Source: Phycisphaeraceae bacterium | GTDB lineage: Bacteria; Planctomycetota; Phycisphaerae; Phycisphaerales; UBA1924 | Assembly (NCBI GenBank): GCA_019636535.1 | Contig: JAHBXK010000004.1 | Span: 1 to 64,000 of the forward strand | DNA: 64,000 nucleotides | Direction of reading: 5' to 3' | Shown: positions 16,956 through 24,563 of the stretch, piece after piece | Layout: the number at the start of each line of letters is the position of its first letter | How positions within the stretch are numbered: position 1 is the first letter of the stretch | Program-made: the position numbers and the translations under genes | The notes under the pieces: generated by a model | What the model was told of the DNA's origin: nothing | Database searches by the model: none | Seen by the model: the letters and a program-made list of their open reading frames with translations, nothing else

Positions 16956-18986
16956 ATGACGACGTCGACGAACATCACACGAGCGGGCGTGAACGGGCCT
17001 TTGGCATTGCGCGGGAGAACGGCCGCGTGCTGGGGCGTGGTGGCGCTGCTTGCGCTGGCGGGCGCTGCGCAGGGACAGAGCGGCCCGGGCGGCTTTGGCC
17101 GGTCGGAGATGGGCTCGAACGCGCGAGGCGGGCGGAGCGCGCCCGCTCGCGGCGGGAGCGCCTTTGCGTCGGCCGGGTTTCGCGAGCCGGTGATCGATCT
17201 GAACCGTCAGGCGCGGCTGCGGCGGTCGGGGCAGGTGCTGCCTGGGGACACGCTGCCATCGCTGGCGAGCGGGAGCACGCGAGAAGCGCTGCTTCGCGAT
17301 GAGCCGGTGGACTGGGGACGGGACGGCGGAGCGCCGGGCGCTCGTGAGACGGCGGAACGCTTCCCGGCGGAGTTGCCGGGTGATGCGGGGCGGTACGGGG
17401 AGCGGAACGCGGTGATCGACGTCTCGCCGGGGACGCTGCCGGGTGGCGTGGAGAGCGCGGACGACGTGGGGAGCGGGATGGGGATGATGGAAGCGCCGGT
17501 TGCACCGAGCGCGCCGGCGATGCACGACGATTACGGTGCATCGATGGGCGGGGACGACTGGTCGACAGCGGGGCGGGTGGATGACGCGAGCACGGCGGAG
17601 AGCGCCGAGTGGGGCGCACGCGTTGCGGCGGATGATCCGTTCGTGCCGGTTCGGCGCGTGTCGGACTCGGTGACGGTGGTGGACCTGGGTGTGGACGGGG
17701 TGCCGATGGCGTTCGCGGCGGAGGGGTACGGGTTTGAAGACCGCCAGCGCGAGACGCCGCGAGAGCGTGGCGGGGAGCGATCGAACGATGAGGCGGATCG
17801 TCAGCGGGTGGTGGCGAATCGCGAGGTGTCGGCGGAGGAAGTGCTGGCGGTGATCGAGGAGATGCGTCGCGAGGAGGAGGCGGAGCGACTGGCGATGGCG
17901 GAGCGCGATGCTCGCGTGATCGAGGTTGCGCCGGTTGCCGACGCGATGCCCGTTGAACCCGTCGCGACGACGACGAACGCGCCGACCGCGGTGCTGGATG
18001 AGCGGACGCTGGTGGCACGGCCGGAGGCGTATCAGCAGTCGGAGCCGCGTCGGGAGGGGCGGGGGATGAAGGACCCGGTGGTGTCGCTGGACGACTCGCC
18101 GCGCGTGTCGCCGGCACGACCGACGACGTCGACGACCACCACGCCACCGCCCGCGCCTCGGCCGGCGGTGACGACGCTGGACCCGTCGCGGCCGGGCGCA
18201 ACCGGTGCACCGGGCGCCCCGACGACCGCGCAGCCTTCGGGTGTGCGCGAGCCGGTGGTGGCGCTGGATGGACAGTCGGCGGGGAGGCCGACGACGACGG
18301 CGTCACGGTTCCCAACGGGGGCGCCGAGGCCGGGGACGACGGGGATGCGGCCGGTGGTTGATCCGGCGTTCCCGGTTGGTCCCGTTCGCGAGTCGGTGAT
18401 CGACCTTGCGGGTCCGAACGATCAGCCGCTGTCGGTGCTGGACCGCGCGGTGGAGATGTACGAGCGCGAGCCGGTGATGAGCGGTGAGGATTGGACGCGC
18501 GTGGATGAGGCGCGGACGATGCCAGCGCCCGGGCAGTCACCCGCGGCGGCGGTGACGCAGCCGCGATTGTCGGTGGTGCTGGTGGAAGGCTCGATCAGCA
18601 ACGTGCAGTGGCGGTCGCTGAGTGCGCACGGGCAGGCGATGGAGACGGACTGGACGACGCCGATGATCGGTGAGGAGCGGACGGGGGCGATCGAGGTTCG
18701 GACGGGTGTGGGGACGGCGGTGCGGGTGCGGCTGGACGAGTGGTCGATCGCGGAGATCGATCGGATGTCGCGCGTGACGATCCGGCCGGGCGCAGTGGCG
18801 GAGGGCTTCGGCGCGTCGCCCGCGCGGGTGGAACTGAATCGCGGTCGCGTGCATCTGCGCGCGTCGGAGATGGGTCGCGCTCCGAGCGCGACGATCGTGA
18901 CGCCGGACCAGGTGTTTGAGATGCAGAGCGCTGGGACGATTGATTACAGCGCGTTTGTTGGGTCGAGGCGGATGATGGGGGAGTGA
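16956..18986 (+). CDS. Exported FecR-like protein with repeated [RK]xxVVxLD motifs
   Basis: The N-terminus has a signal peptide (CWGVVALLALAGAAQGQ). Most of the 676 residues are low-complexity. They contain several copies of a short motif: REPVIDLN, RNAVIDVS, KDPVVSLDD, REPVVALDG and RESVIDLAG. Residues from about 560 to 660 resemble a FecR-type domain (TGAIEVRTGVGTAVRVRLDE, then ELNRGRVHLRASE). In other proteins that fold senses signals or binds envelope polymers. It probably acts in the periplasm or at the cell surface. The start ATG 16956 is preceded by GAGAAAG. It shares its motif with the upstream gene, so the two may act together. Confidence 0.65.
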   Translation: MTTSTNITRAGVNGPLALRGRTAACWGVVALLALAGAAQGQSGPGGFGRSEMGSNARGGRSAPARGGSAFASAGFREPVIDLNRQARLRRSGQVLPGDTLPSLASGSTREALLRDEPVDWGRDGGAPGARETAERFPAELPGDAGRYGERNAVIDVSPGTLPGGVESADDVGSGMGMMEAPVAPSAPAMHDDYGASMGGDDWSTAGRVDDASTAESAEWGARVAADDPFVPVRRVSDSVTVVDLGVDGVPMAFAAEGYGFEDRQRETPRERGGERSNDEADRQRVVANREVSAEEVLAVIEEMRREEEAERLAMAERDARVIEVAPVADAMPVEPVATTTNAPTAVLDERTLVARPEAYQQSEPRREGRGMKDPVVSLDDSPRVSPARPTTSTTTTPPPAPRPAVTTLDPSRPGATGAPGAPTTAQPSGVREPVVALDGQSAGRPTTTASRFPTGAPRPGTTGMRPVVDPAFPVGPVRESVIDLAGPNDQPLSVLDRAVEMYEREPVMSGEDWTRVDEARTMPAPGQSPAAAVTQPRLSVVLVEGSISNVQWRSLSAHGQAMETDWTTPMIGEERTGAIEVRTGVGTAVRVRLDEWSIAEIDRMSRVTIRPGAVAEGFGASPARVELNRGRVHLRASEMGRAPSATIVTPDQVFEMQSAGTIDYSAFVGSRRMMGE

Positions 18987-19373
18987 AGGGGGGGAGAGAA
19001 GCGGCAAAGCGGCAAAGCGGCAAAGCGGCAGAGGGGCAGCGGGGCAGAGTGGCGAAGCGGCGAACGGGCGGAGAATGCAGAGGGGCATGGAGAGACGGGC
19101 GGGTTTGTCAGGGGGAAGTTTGGAGATGGTCCGGAAATCGCACTGTTTTGCGGCCGGGACGTAGGAGAGAGGGGCGTATAGAGGGGTGTGTTGAGAAGAA
19201 ATGTGAGCGGGGGGCGCATCGGCCGGGTTCGGAGGCATGCTTGCTTGGTGGGGTGACTTGTGGAGTGGGGTCATGGGATTGGGAGATCCCGTGAAGGACC
19301 GAGGTTTGCGAGGCGGGAAGGAGCGGCCGAGCGCGGGGGTGGGGATGGGGGTGGGGGCTGAGGTGACCGGCCC
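18987..19373. other. Intergenic with an 8-base tandem repeat
   Basis: No gene is supported. Bases 19000-19064 form the tandem octamer repeat. The rest is G-rich and without clear structure, ending in GAGGTGA, the ribosome site of the next gene. Confidence 0.5.
19000..19064 (+). repeat. 8-base tandem repeat, AGCGGCAA type
   Basis: About eight degenerate units read AGCGGCAA three times, then AGCGGCAG, AGGGGCAG, CGGGGCAG, AGTGGCGA and AGCGGCGA. This is the same octamer class as at 10751-10782 (opposite strand) and 44945-44970. It begins 13 bases after the stop of the FecR-like gene. Confidence 0.75.
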
Positions 19374-20009
19374 ATGCGCATTCAGATCCGAGAGTCCGCG
19401 ATCTCTCGACGGCTGAGCACGCTGCAGGCGGAACTCGCGCAGAAACTGGAAGAGACGCACGTGAGCGCGTGGAGTGCTGACCCGCTGCTGCGGTCGCGGT
19501 TCGTCGCGGAGTTGGCGACGGGGCTGAGCCGGCTGGAAGACACGAGCGTGGCGGTGCTGCCGGGGTCGGCGATCACGGACCTGTATTCGTTCTGCACGCA
19601 ACTGGAGTCAGCGCTGGGGACCGCGCGGATCCGCCGGAGCGTGGAGGGGCCGCGCGGCGTGGTGGAAGCGCTCGGGTATCAGCCGATCCAGCCGAACGGC
19701 CGGGCGCTGCGGAGGCGGTACCTGATCTGGGACGATGCGCACGTGCTGCTAAGCGCGGACCACGGGCTGTTCGGTCGGCTGGTGGAGGCGATGCTGGGGG
19801 TGAGCGCGCAGTTGGAGTTCGCGAGCGACGACCTGCTGCTGTTGCAGCGTGTGGTGCTCGTGGGTGGGGCCGCGCTGGACGTGTATGCGGAGGACGGACG
19901 CGGAGCGCTGAAGCGGTGGTCTGCCGCGCGGTCGGGATCGCCGTCGTGGAAGCGGTTGACGGGTCAGGAACGGCCGGCGGTGATGCGGGTGGATATTGGT
20001 GGTGGGTGA
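19374..20009 (+). CDS. Hypothetical protein, 211 residues
   Basis: I do not recognise a family. ATG 19374 has GAGGTGA eight bases upstream. The N-terminal third is helical (SRRLSTLQAELAQKLEE). A more hydrophobic stretch follows (DDLLLLQRVVLVGGAALDVY), but no clear transmembrane segment or signal peptide is seen. Codon usage matches the chromosome. No partner gene is obvious. Confidence 0.65.
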   Translation: MRIQIRESAISRRLSTLQAELAQKLEETHVSAWSADPLLRSRFVAELATGLSRLEDTSVAVLPGSAITDLYSFCTQLESALGTARIRRSVEGPRGVVEALGYQPIQPNGRALRRRYLIWDDAHVLLSADHGLFGRLVEAMLGVSAQLEFASDDLLLLQRVVLVGGAALDVYAEDGRGALKRWSAARSGSPSWKRLTGQERPAVMRVDIGGG

Positions 20010-20131
20010 GGGGGGAATTGAGGGATGAGCCGGTGCACTGGGCAGCGGGGCAACGAGGCGGAGCGGGGTGCTGCCCTGTGGTCGTGAAGCAGATTCCGTG
20101 AGGAGCGGCGGGACACCTCGTACAGTGCTGC

Positions 20132-20935
20132 GTGGCCGACCTTGCTTTCACTGAGTGGAGTCAGATCGAACAGTGCTTCGGGATGAAGTCCGGCTATGTG
20201 CTGGACTTTTCAGACAGGACTTTCGAGCAATTCGTACGTGACGCCGTCGGCCGAGGCATCTATGACGGTGCCTACTCCTTCAATGGAACTTCAAAGGCGA
20301 AGCACCTTCGATCGTTCCTGGAGGTCGAGCCGAATCACGTTGTCGGCACGTTGATCGCCGCGCTGGTGGAATATGCGGGCACCCGCGACTCTCCACCATC
20401 TGCGGAGTTACTCGCTGCATGCCGAGGCATCGCGGAGCGTCTGAAACAGTGCGCCGGGATCTTAGAGAACATTGCTGCGGACACCGGCGAAGCGACGTTC
20501 GCCGCGCTCACGAAGGAAGTTAGGTGGTCGATCCAACGCAATGAGCCAGCCACAGGCCTTGACCGACTACACACGTTCTTCGTTGACTTGATGCGTACCG
20601 TGTGTAAAGGGAGAGGCGTTCCGACGACGCGGGAGGAACCTGCGCACAGCCTGCTCGGGAAGTACCTGAAGCAGTGCAAGAGGGTTGGGCATATCGAGTC
20701 GGAAATGACCGAGCGGATTCTGAAGTACGCGCTGAGCACCATGGAGTCGTTTAACCATGTTCGGAACAACCAGAGCATGGCGCACTCAAATCCGATACTG
20801 AACCACGATGAGGCGTTGCTGATCTTCAACCACGTCATCGCAGTGGTGAATTTCATACACGCGCTTGAGAAACGGAACGATCGCCCCGCAACGCCACCGG
20901 GAGAATCCGATGGTGAACCGGACGCGCCGTTTTGA
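20132..20935 (+). CDS. Abi-C/HEPN-like protein, candidate phage defence
   Basis: The C-terminal third (FNHVRNNQSMAHSNPILNHD, then EALLIFNHVIAVVNFIHAL) resembles the abortive-infection C-terminal (Abi-C) domain. It contains R-N-x5-H, the R-x(4-6)-H pattern of HEPN ribonucleases. The N-terminal half (residues 1-170) includes FEQFVRDAVGRGIYDG and EPNHVVGTLIAALVEY and is not recognised. The start is GTG 20132. Codon usage is less GC-biased than in the flanking genes. A long family A repeat begins four bases after the stop. HEPN proteins often act in abortive infection; the role here is inferred, with moderate confidence. Confidence 0.6.
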   Translation: MADLAFTEWSQIEQCFGMKSGYVLDFSDRTFEQFVRDAVGRGIYDGAYSFNGTSKAKHLRSFLEVEPNHVVGTLIAALVEYAGTRDSPPSAELLAACRGIAERLKQCAGILENIAADTGEATFAALTKEVRWSIQRNEPATGLDRLHTFFVDLMRTVCKGRGVPTTREEPAHSLLGKYLKQCKRVGHIESEMTERILKYALSTMESFNHVRNNQSMAHSNPILNHDEALLIFNHVIAVVNFIHALEKRNDRPATPPGESDGEPDAPF

Positions 20936-20939
20936 TGCG

Positions 20940-21086
20940 TGTGCAGGGGGGCCTGAGCGGCCCCCCTGCAACCCCCTGCTGAAGAGCAAGAGGTGGTCTC
21001 CTTCCAGGGGTTTCGTTCGCCGCGACAGGAGTCGCGGCTCACTTCACCCCTGGCAACCATCGAACGCCCATTTCATGGGCTTGAAG
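20940..21086 (-). repeat. Dispersed hairpin repeat, long copy in inverse orientation (family A)
   Basis: This is close to the exact reverse complement of 8848-9003, including the terminal hairpin 'gcaggggggcctgagcggcc', the 'gacaggagtcgcggctc' middle and 'atttcatgggcttgaag'. It fills the gap between the HEPN-like gene and rsmD. With the copy near ftsK it forms inverted repeats around about 12 kb that include tuf, secE and nusG. Confidence 0.85.
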
Positions 21087-21119
21087 CGTGGCGGGAGGGG
21101 GCGGTTCCTACGATTGGCG

Positions 21120-22106
21120 ATGCGGATCATCGGTGGGCGGTATCGGTCTCGGCGGTTGCACTCGCCGGCGGATGCGTTGACGACTCGGCCGATTCCGGAT
21201 CGGGTGAAGGAGTCGGTGTTCAACCTGCTGCGCGGGCACTTTGAGGGTGCGCGGGTGGTGGACTGCTTCGCCGGGACGGGGTCGATCGGGTTGGAGGCGG
21301 TCAGCCGGGGGGCGGAGCAGTGCGTGTTTGTGGAGCAGGACAAGCGCGCGGTGGAGATGCTCGAGAAGAACATCGGGATGCTGGGGTGTGGGGATCGGTG
21401 CGCGGTGGTGCGTGGGGATGCGCTCGGGGCCGCGGTGATGACGCGGATCGCGGCGATGGGGGGCGTGGACCTGGTGTTTTTGGATCCGCCGTACCCGCTG
21501 GTGCGTGATGCGGGTGGAGGGTGGGTGCGTGTGAAGTCGCAGGTGGAGCGGCTGCTGGGGATGCTGAGCGAGAAGGGGTTTCTGGTGTTGCGGACGCCGT
21601 GGCCGTTTCGGCATGCGGAGGTGACGGCGGCGGCGGCGGATGGGCAGGGGGAGGACGGCGGGGCGGAGGGGCGCGAGGCGGGCGGGGGTGGGGGTCGCGC
21701 GGGGAAGAAGCACCGGAGTTCGCGGCCGCGATTGGAGCGGTCGTGGGTGATCGGCTCGGGGGGCGTGGGGGACCGGATCGACGTGGAGGCGATCGAGGAG
21801 GGGTCGAAGCGGCTGGAGCGTGCGATGCGGAAGGGGAAAGGGAAGGGGGAAGACGAGGGCGCGGGGGGGATGGGGGGGCGGCGGGTGAGGCTGGAGGATG
21901 AGGATGAGGAGGAGGGGGAGGGTGGGGACCGGGACGTGGGGGAGATGGAAGGGGCGGGGATCGGGGCGGAGGAGGAGGATGCGGGCGCGGTGGAGCAGCC
22001 GGGCGTGACGTATCACGAGGTGGAGATGGGGATGGCGGGGGGCATCGGGCCGGAGACGCACGTGTACGGCTCAACGGCGGTGCACTTGTATATGCGGGGG
22101 AAGTGA
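21120..22106 (+). CDS. rsmD: 16S rRNA (guanine(966)-N2)-methyltransferase RsmD, with a large insertion
   Basis: RsmD methylates G966 of 16S rRNA in the 30S subunit using S-adenosylmethionine. MRIIGGRYRSRRL at the start and TRPIPDRVKESVFNLL are RsmD signatures. VVDCFAGTGSIGLEAVSRGA binds the cofactor and FLDPPYP is the catalytic NPPY-type motif. ATG 21120 begins the conserved region; in-frame sequence upstream lies within the repeat. The protein is 328 residues, about 140 longer than usual. The extra sequence (about residues 175-300) is Gly/Glu-rich and of low complexity, and the end YGSTAVHLYMRGK follows it. Confidence 0.88.
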   Translation: MRIIGGRYRSRRLHSPADALTTRPIPDRVKESVFNLLRGHFEGARVVDCFAGTGSIGLEAVSRGAEQCVFVEQDKRAVEMLEKNIGMLGCGDRCAVVRGDALGAAVMTRIAAMGGVDLVFLDPPYPLVRDAGGGWVRVKSQVERLLGMLSEKGFLVLRTPWPFRHAEVTAAAADGQGEDGGAEGREAGGGGGRAGKKHRSSRPRLERSWVIGSGGVGDRIDVEAIEEGSKRLERAMRKGKGKGEDEGAGGMGGRRVRLEDEDEEEGEGGDRDVGEMEGAGIGAEEEDAGAVEQPGVTYHEVEMGMAGGIGPETHVYGSTAVHLYMRGK

Positions 22107-22119
22107 GGGGGGAGGCACG

Positions 22120-22440
22120 TCAACCGATGACGGTGACGGTGCGCGGGCGGAGACTCTGCAGGTGGTCGAGGAGCGCAGGGATCGCGTGCCTGAGACTGTC
22201 GAGGGTGCATCCTCTGCCACGCACGATCACGACCGCGACGGACGGCTGTTCGTGTGCGTAGTCATGTTCGATGCCCGCGTCGAGCGTGATGACGGCGTCA
22301 AAGCCTGCTTCGGCGGCTCGCTTGAAGAGTTCACCGTTTCGGACGCCCTTCCATTGCATGTACGCGACCGTGAACACTTCGTGACCCGCGAGGAAGTGCC
22401 GCAGGTCGGTCGGAAGATTCTCGTCGAGCAGGAGTTTCAT
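22120..22440 (-). CDS. DUF5615 PIN-like protein, probable toxin
   Basis: This 106-residue protein starts MKLLLDENLPTDLRHFLAGH and contains VITLDAGIEHDYA. Those Asp/Glu positions belong to the DUF5615 PIN-like nuclease fold. It overlaps the upstream DUF433 gene by four bases (ATGA), the standard arrangement of a type II toxin-antitoxin pair. It is probably an RNase held inactive by its partner. Confidence 0.85.
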   Translation of the reverse strand: MKLLLDENLPTDLRHFLAGHEVFTVAYMQWKGVRNGELFKRAAEAGFDAVITLDAGIEHDYAHEQPSVAVVIVRGRGCTLDSLRHAIPALLDHLQSLRPRTVTVIG

Positions 22441-22682
22441 CCCGCGGCCCGGCGTGCGGCGGCGTCACCGTCGGACTGATCGAGGAACGGGAGCGGGTTG
22501 CTCTCGACGGAACGCAGGACGCCCTCGGCCTGCTGACGTGTGACGGTGGGGAACTGGGAGAGGAAGTACTCGACGGTGTAGCCAGCGCGGAGGTGCTCGA
22601 AGAGCGCGGCGACGGGGACGCGCGTGCCGGCGAAACACGGGACGCCACCGAGGATCTGGGGATCGGATCGGACGAGTTCCAT
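22437..22682 (-). CDS. DUF433 protein, probable antitoxin
   Basis: The sequence MELVRSDPQILGGVPCFAGT, then RVPVAALFEHLRAGYTVEYF, is the DUF433 signature (GxPxxxGTRVPV). The domain is a small helix-turn-helix protein paired with DUF5615 toxins. The start is ATG 22682, giving 81 residues. It is divergent from nuoD, whose ATG lies about 100 bases away. It overlaps the toxin start by four bases. Confidence 0.85.
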   Translation of the reverse strand: MELVRSDPQILGGVPCFAGTRVPVAALFEHLRAGYTVEYFLSQFPTVTRQQAEGVLRSVESNPLPFLDQSDGDAAARRAAG

Positions 22683-22785
22683 CGGCGGATTGTATCTCGA
22701 GGCGGAGCCGGGCCGTGCGTTTGTGGAGGGCGGGCGGGGCGGCAGCGCGGGTGCGGACGGTGGGAGCGCGGAATACCCTCCCGGC

Positions 22786-24072
22786 ATGCCGTACACACTC
22801 CGTCCCGAGCAGGGGTTCGACGTCGACATCGAGAAGATCGACTACCTGAAGGACAGCATCGACACCGGTGAGCGGTGGGTGCTGAACTTCGGCCCGCAGC
22901 ACCCGGCGACGCACACGACGCTTCGGCTGGTTTTGGAACTGGACGGGGAGCGGGTGGCGCGGTGCACGCCGCACATCGGGTACTTGCATTCCGGGTTCGA
23001 GAAACTGGGTGAGCACCTGGATTACAACCAGTATGTGACGGTTGTGTCGCGGATGGACTATCTGAGCCCGATCGCGAACGACATCTGCTGGCACCACGCG
23101 GTGGAGACGCTGTTCGGGATCGAGTTGACGCCGCGGTGCAAGGTGTTGCGGACGATCATGGCGGAGATGGCGCGGATCCAGAACCACCTGCTGTGCGTGG
23201 GGGCGGCGGCGCTGGACCTGGGCGGGATCTCGGCGTTCCTCTACATGTTCAACCCGCGCGAGAAGATCTACGACCTCTGCGACTTCATCTCGGGGCAGCG
23301 GTTTCACCCGGACTGGACGCGCGTGGGCGGGCTGATGTCGGACCTGCTCGACGAGGCGGTGTTTGTGCGGATGGTGAAGGACACTTGCGCGGACATCGAG
23401 AAGGCGATCGAGGAGACGGAGGGGCTGCTGGTTCGGAACCGGATTTTCATCGATCGGACGGCGGGGGTGGGGGTGATCAACGAGGAGGAGGCGATCGCGT
23501 GGAGCCTGACGGGGCCGATGGCTCGCGCGAGCGGGGTGAAGCGGGACCTGCGGAAGGACTTTCCGTACCTGTGTTACAAGGACAACTGGGACAACGCGGG
23601 CGCGGAGGCGGTGAAGTTCAAGGTGCCGATCTCGCGCGAGGGGGACTGCTATGCGCGGTTCCGCGTGCGGTGCGAGGAGATGAAGGAGTCGATGTCGATC
23701 ATCCGGCAGTTGATCGATCGGATTCCCGGCGGGCCGGTGGACGCGTTCGCGGACTCGAAGATGGTGAAGCCGGCGAAGAAGGACGTGTACGGCTCGATCG
23801 AAGGGCTGATCCAGCACTTCGAGTTGATCATGACGAACCGTGGGTGGAAGGCGCCGGTGGCGGAGGCGTATGGGGCGATCGAGACGGCGAACGGGGAGTT
23901 GGGGTATTACATCGTTGCGGACGGCGGGCCGCGAGCGTGGCGCGTGCGGACGCGGCCGCCGTGCTTCATCAACTACGCCGTGATGGCGAAGTTGACCGAG
24001 GGGCACATGGTGTCGGACATCCCGGCGGTGCTGGGGTCGATCAACGTGGTGGCGGCGGAGCTGGATCGGTGA
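22786..24072 (+). CDS. nuoD: NADH-quinone oxidoreductase subunit D
   Basis: This is the 49-kDa quinone-site subunit of respiratory complex I. NFGPQHPATHTTLRLVLELD and IGYLHSGFEK are the family's N-terminal motifs. GGISAFLYMFNPREKIYDLC and the C-terminal DIPAVLGSINVVAAELDR follow. The length is 428 residues. The start is ATG 22786, with no good ribosome site. Other nuo genes are not adjacent, so the subunit is encoded outside a nuo operon or in a dispersed set. Confidence 0.93.
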   Translation: MPYTLRPEQGFDVDIEKIDYLKDSIDTGERWVLNFGPQHPATHTTLRLVLELDGERVARCTPHIGYLHSGFEKLGEHLDYNQYVTVVSRMDYLSPIANDICWHHAVETLFGIELTPRCKVLRTIMAEMARIQNHLLCVGAAALDLGGISAFLYMFNPREKIYDLCDFISGQRFHPDWTRVGGLMSDLLDEAVFVRMVKDTCADIEKAIEETEGLLVRNRIFIDRTAGVGVINEEEAIAWSLTGPMARASGVKRDLRKDFPYLCYKDNWDNAGAEAVKFKVPISREGDCYARFRVRCEEMKESMSIIRQLIDRIPGGPVDAFADSKMVKPAKKDVYGSIEGLIQHFELIMTNRGWKAPVAEAYGAIETANGELGYYIVADGGPRAWRVRTRPPCFINYAVMAKLTEGHMVSDIPAVLGSINVVAAELDR

Positions 24073-24130
24073 GACAACTCAAAGACGCAACAAAGCTCGC
24101 TCCGTGGGCACAAACCAAACGTGCATTGGG

Positions 24131-24363
24131 TTAGCCCGCGAGCGGGTAGTGGTGCTCGCGGTCGAGCAGTTCCGTGACGTATGCGAGGGCCACGCGGACG
24201 TCTTCGAGCGTCAGACCGTACTCGGCGGCGACGGCTTTCTTGGTCATTCCGCCGGCGAGGCTTCTGACCGCAAGGCGGCGGGCACGCGTGTGCCGCGGAT
24301 CACGGGTCGACCGTGGCACTTCCTGGGGTCGATCTCGATGCGGGGATTCGGCGGCTTGGTCAT
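24131..24363 (-). pseudogene. Frameshifted DUF433 antitoxin
   Basis: From ATG 24363 the minus strand reads MTKPPNPRIEIDPRKCHGRP, then VIRGTRVPAAL, a DUF433 start with GRPVIRGTRVP. The frame then reaches a stop after about 40 codons. A shift of one base near 24272-24282 restores the family's second half, LAVRSLAGGMTKKAVAAEYG then LTLEDVRVALAYVTELL. A single missing base thus splits a complete domain. No DUF5615 partner lies downstream. It is either a decayed orphan antitoxin or a sequencing error in a G/C run. Confidence 0.8.
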
Positions 24364-24509
24364 GTTCGCACCTTCCGGGGCAAGCGTACGCGAGGATCTC
24401 GGGCTGTCGGTCGTCGGTCATGCGCGTGAACCGCCACGGGGCGCACGATCTGGTCCAGCGTCAGGGGCGCGGGGCCCAGCCGCCGATGATGGGCGGGGGA
24501 AGGAAAGAA

Positions 24510-24535
24510 CCGACCCCGGATCGCTCCGGGGTCGG
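24510..24535 (-). terminator. Rho-independent terminator of the dockerin protein gene
   Basis: CCGACCCCGGA and TCCGGGGTCGG form an 11-base stem with a four-base loop, 28 bases past the stop of the minus-strand gene ending at 24564. On the minus strand the stem is followed by TTCTTTCCTTCC, a T-rich tract. Confidence 0.8.
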
Positions 24536-24563
24536 AAATGTTGGGCGGTAGTAACCTGTCTGA

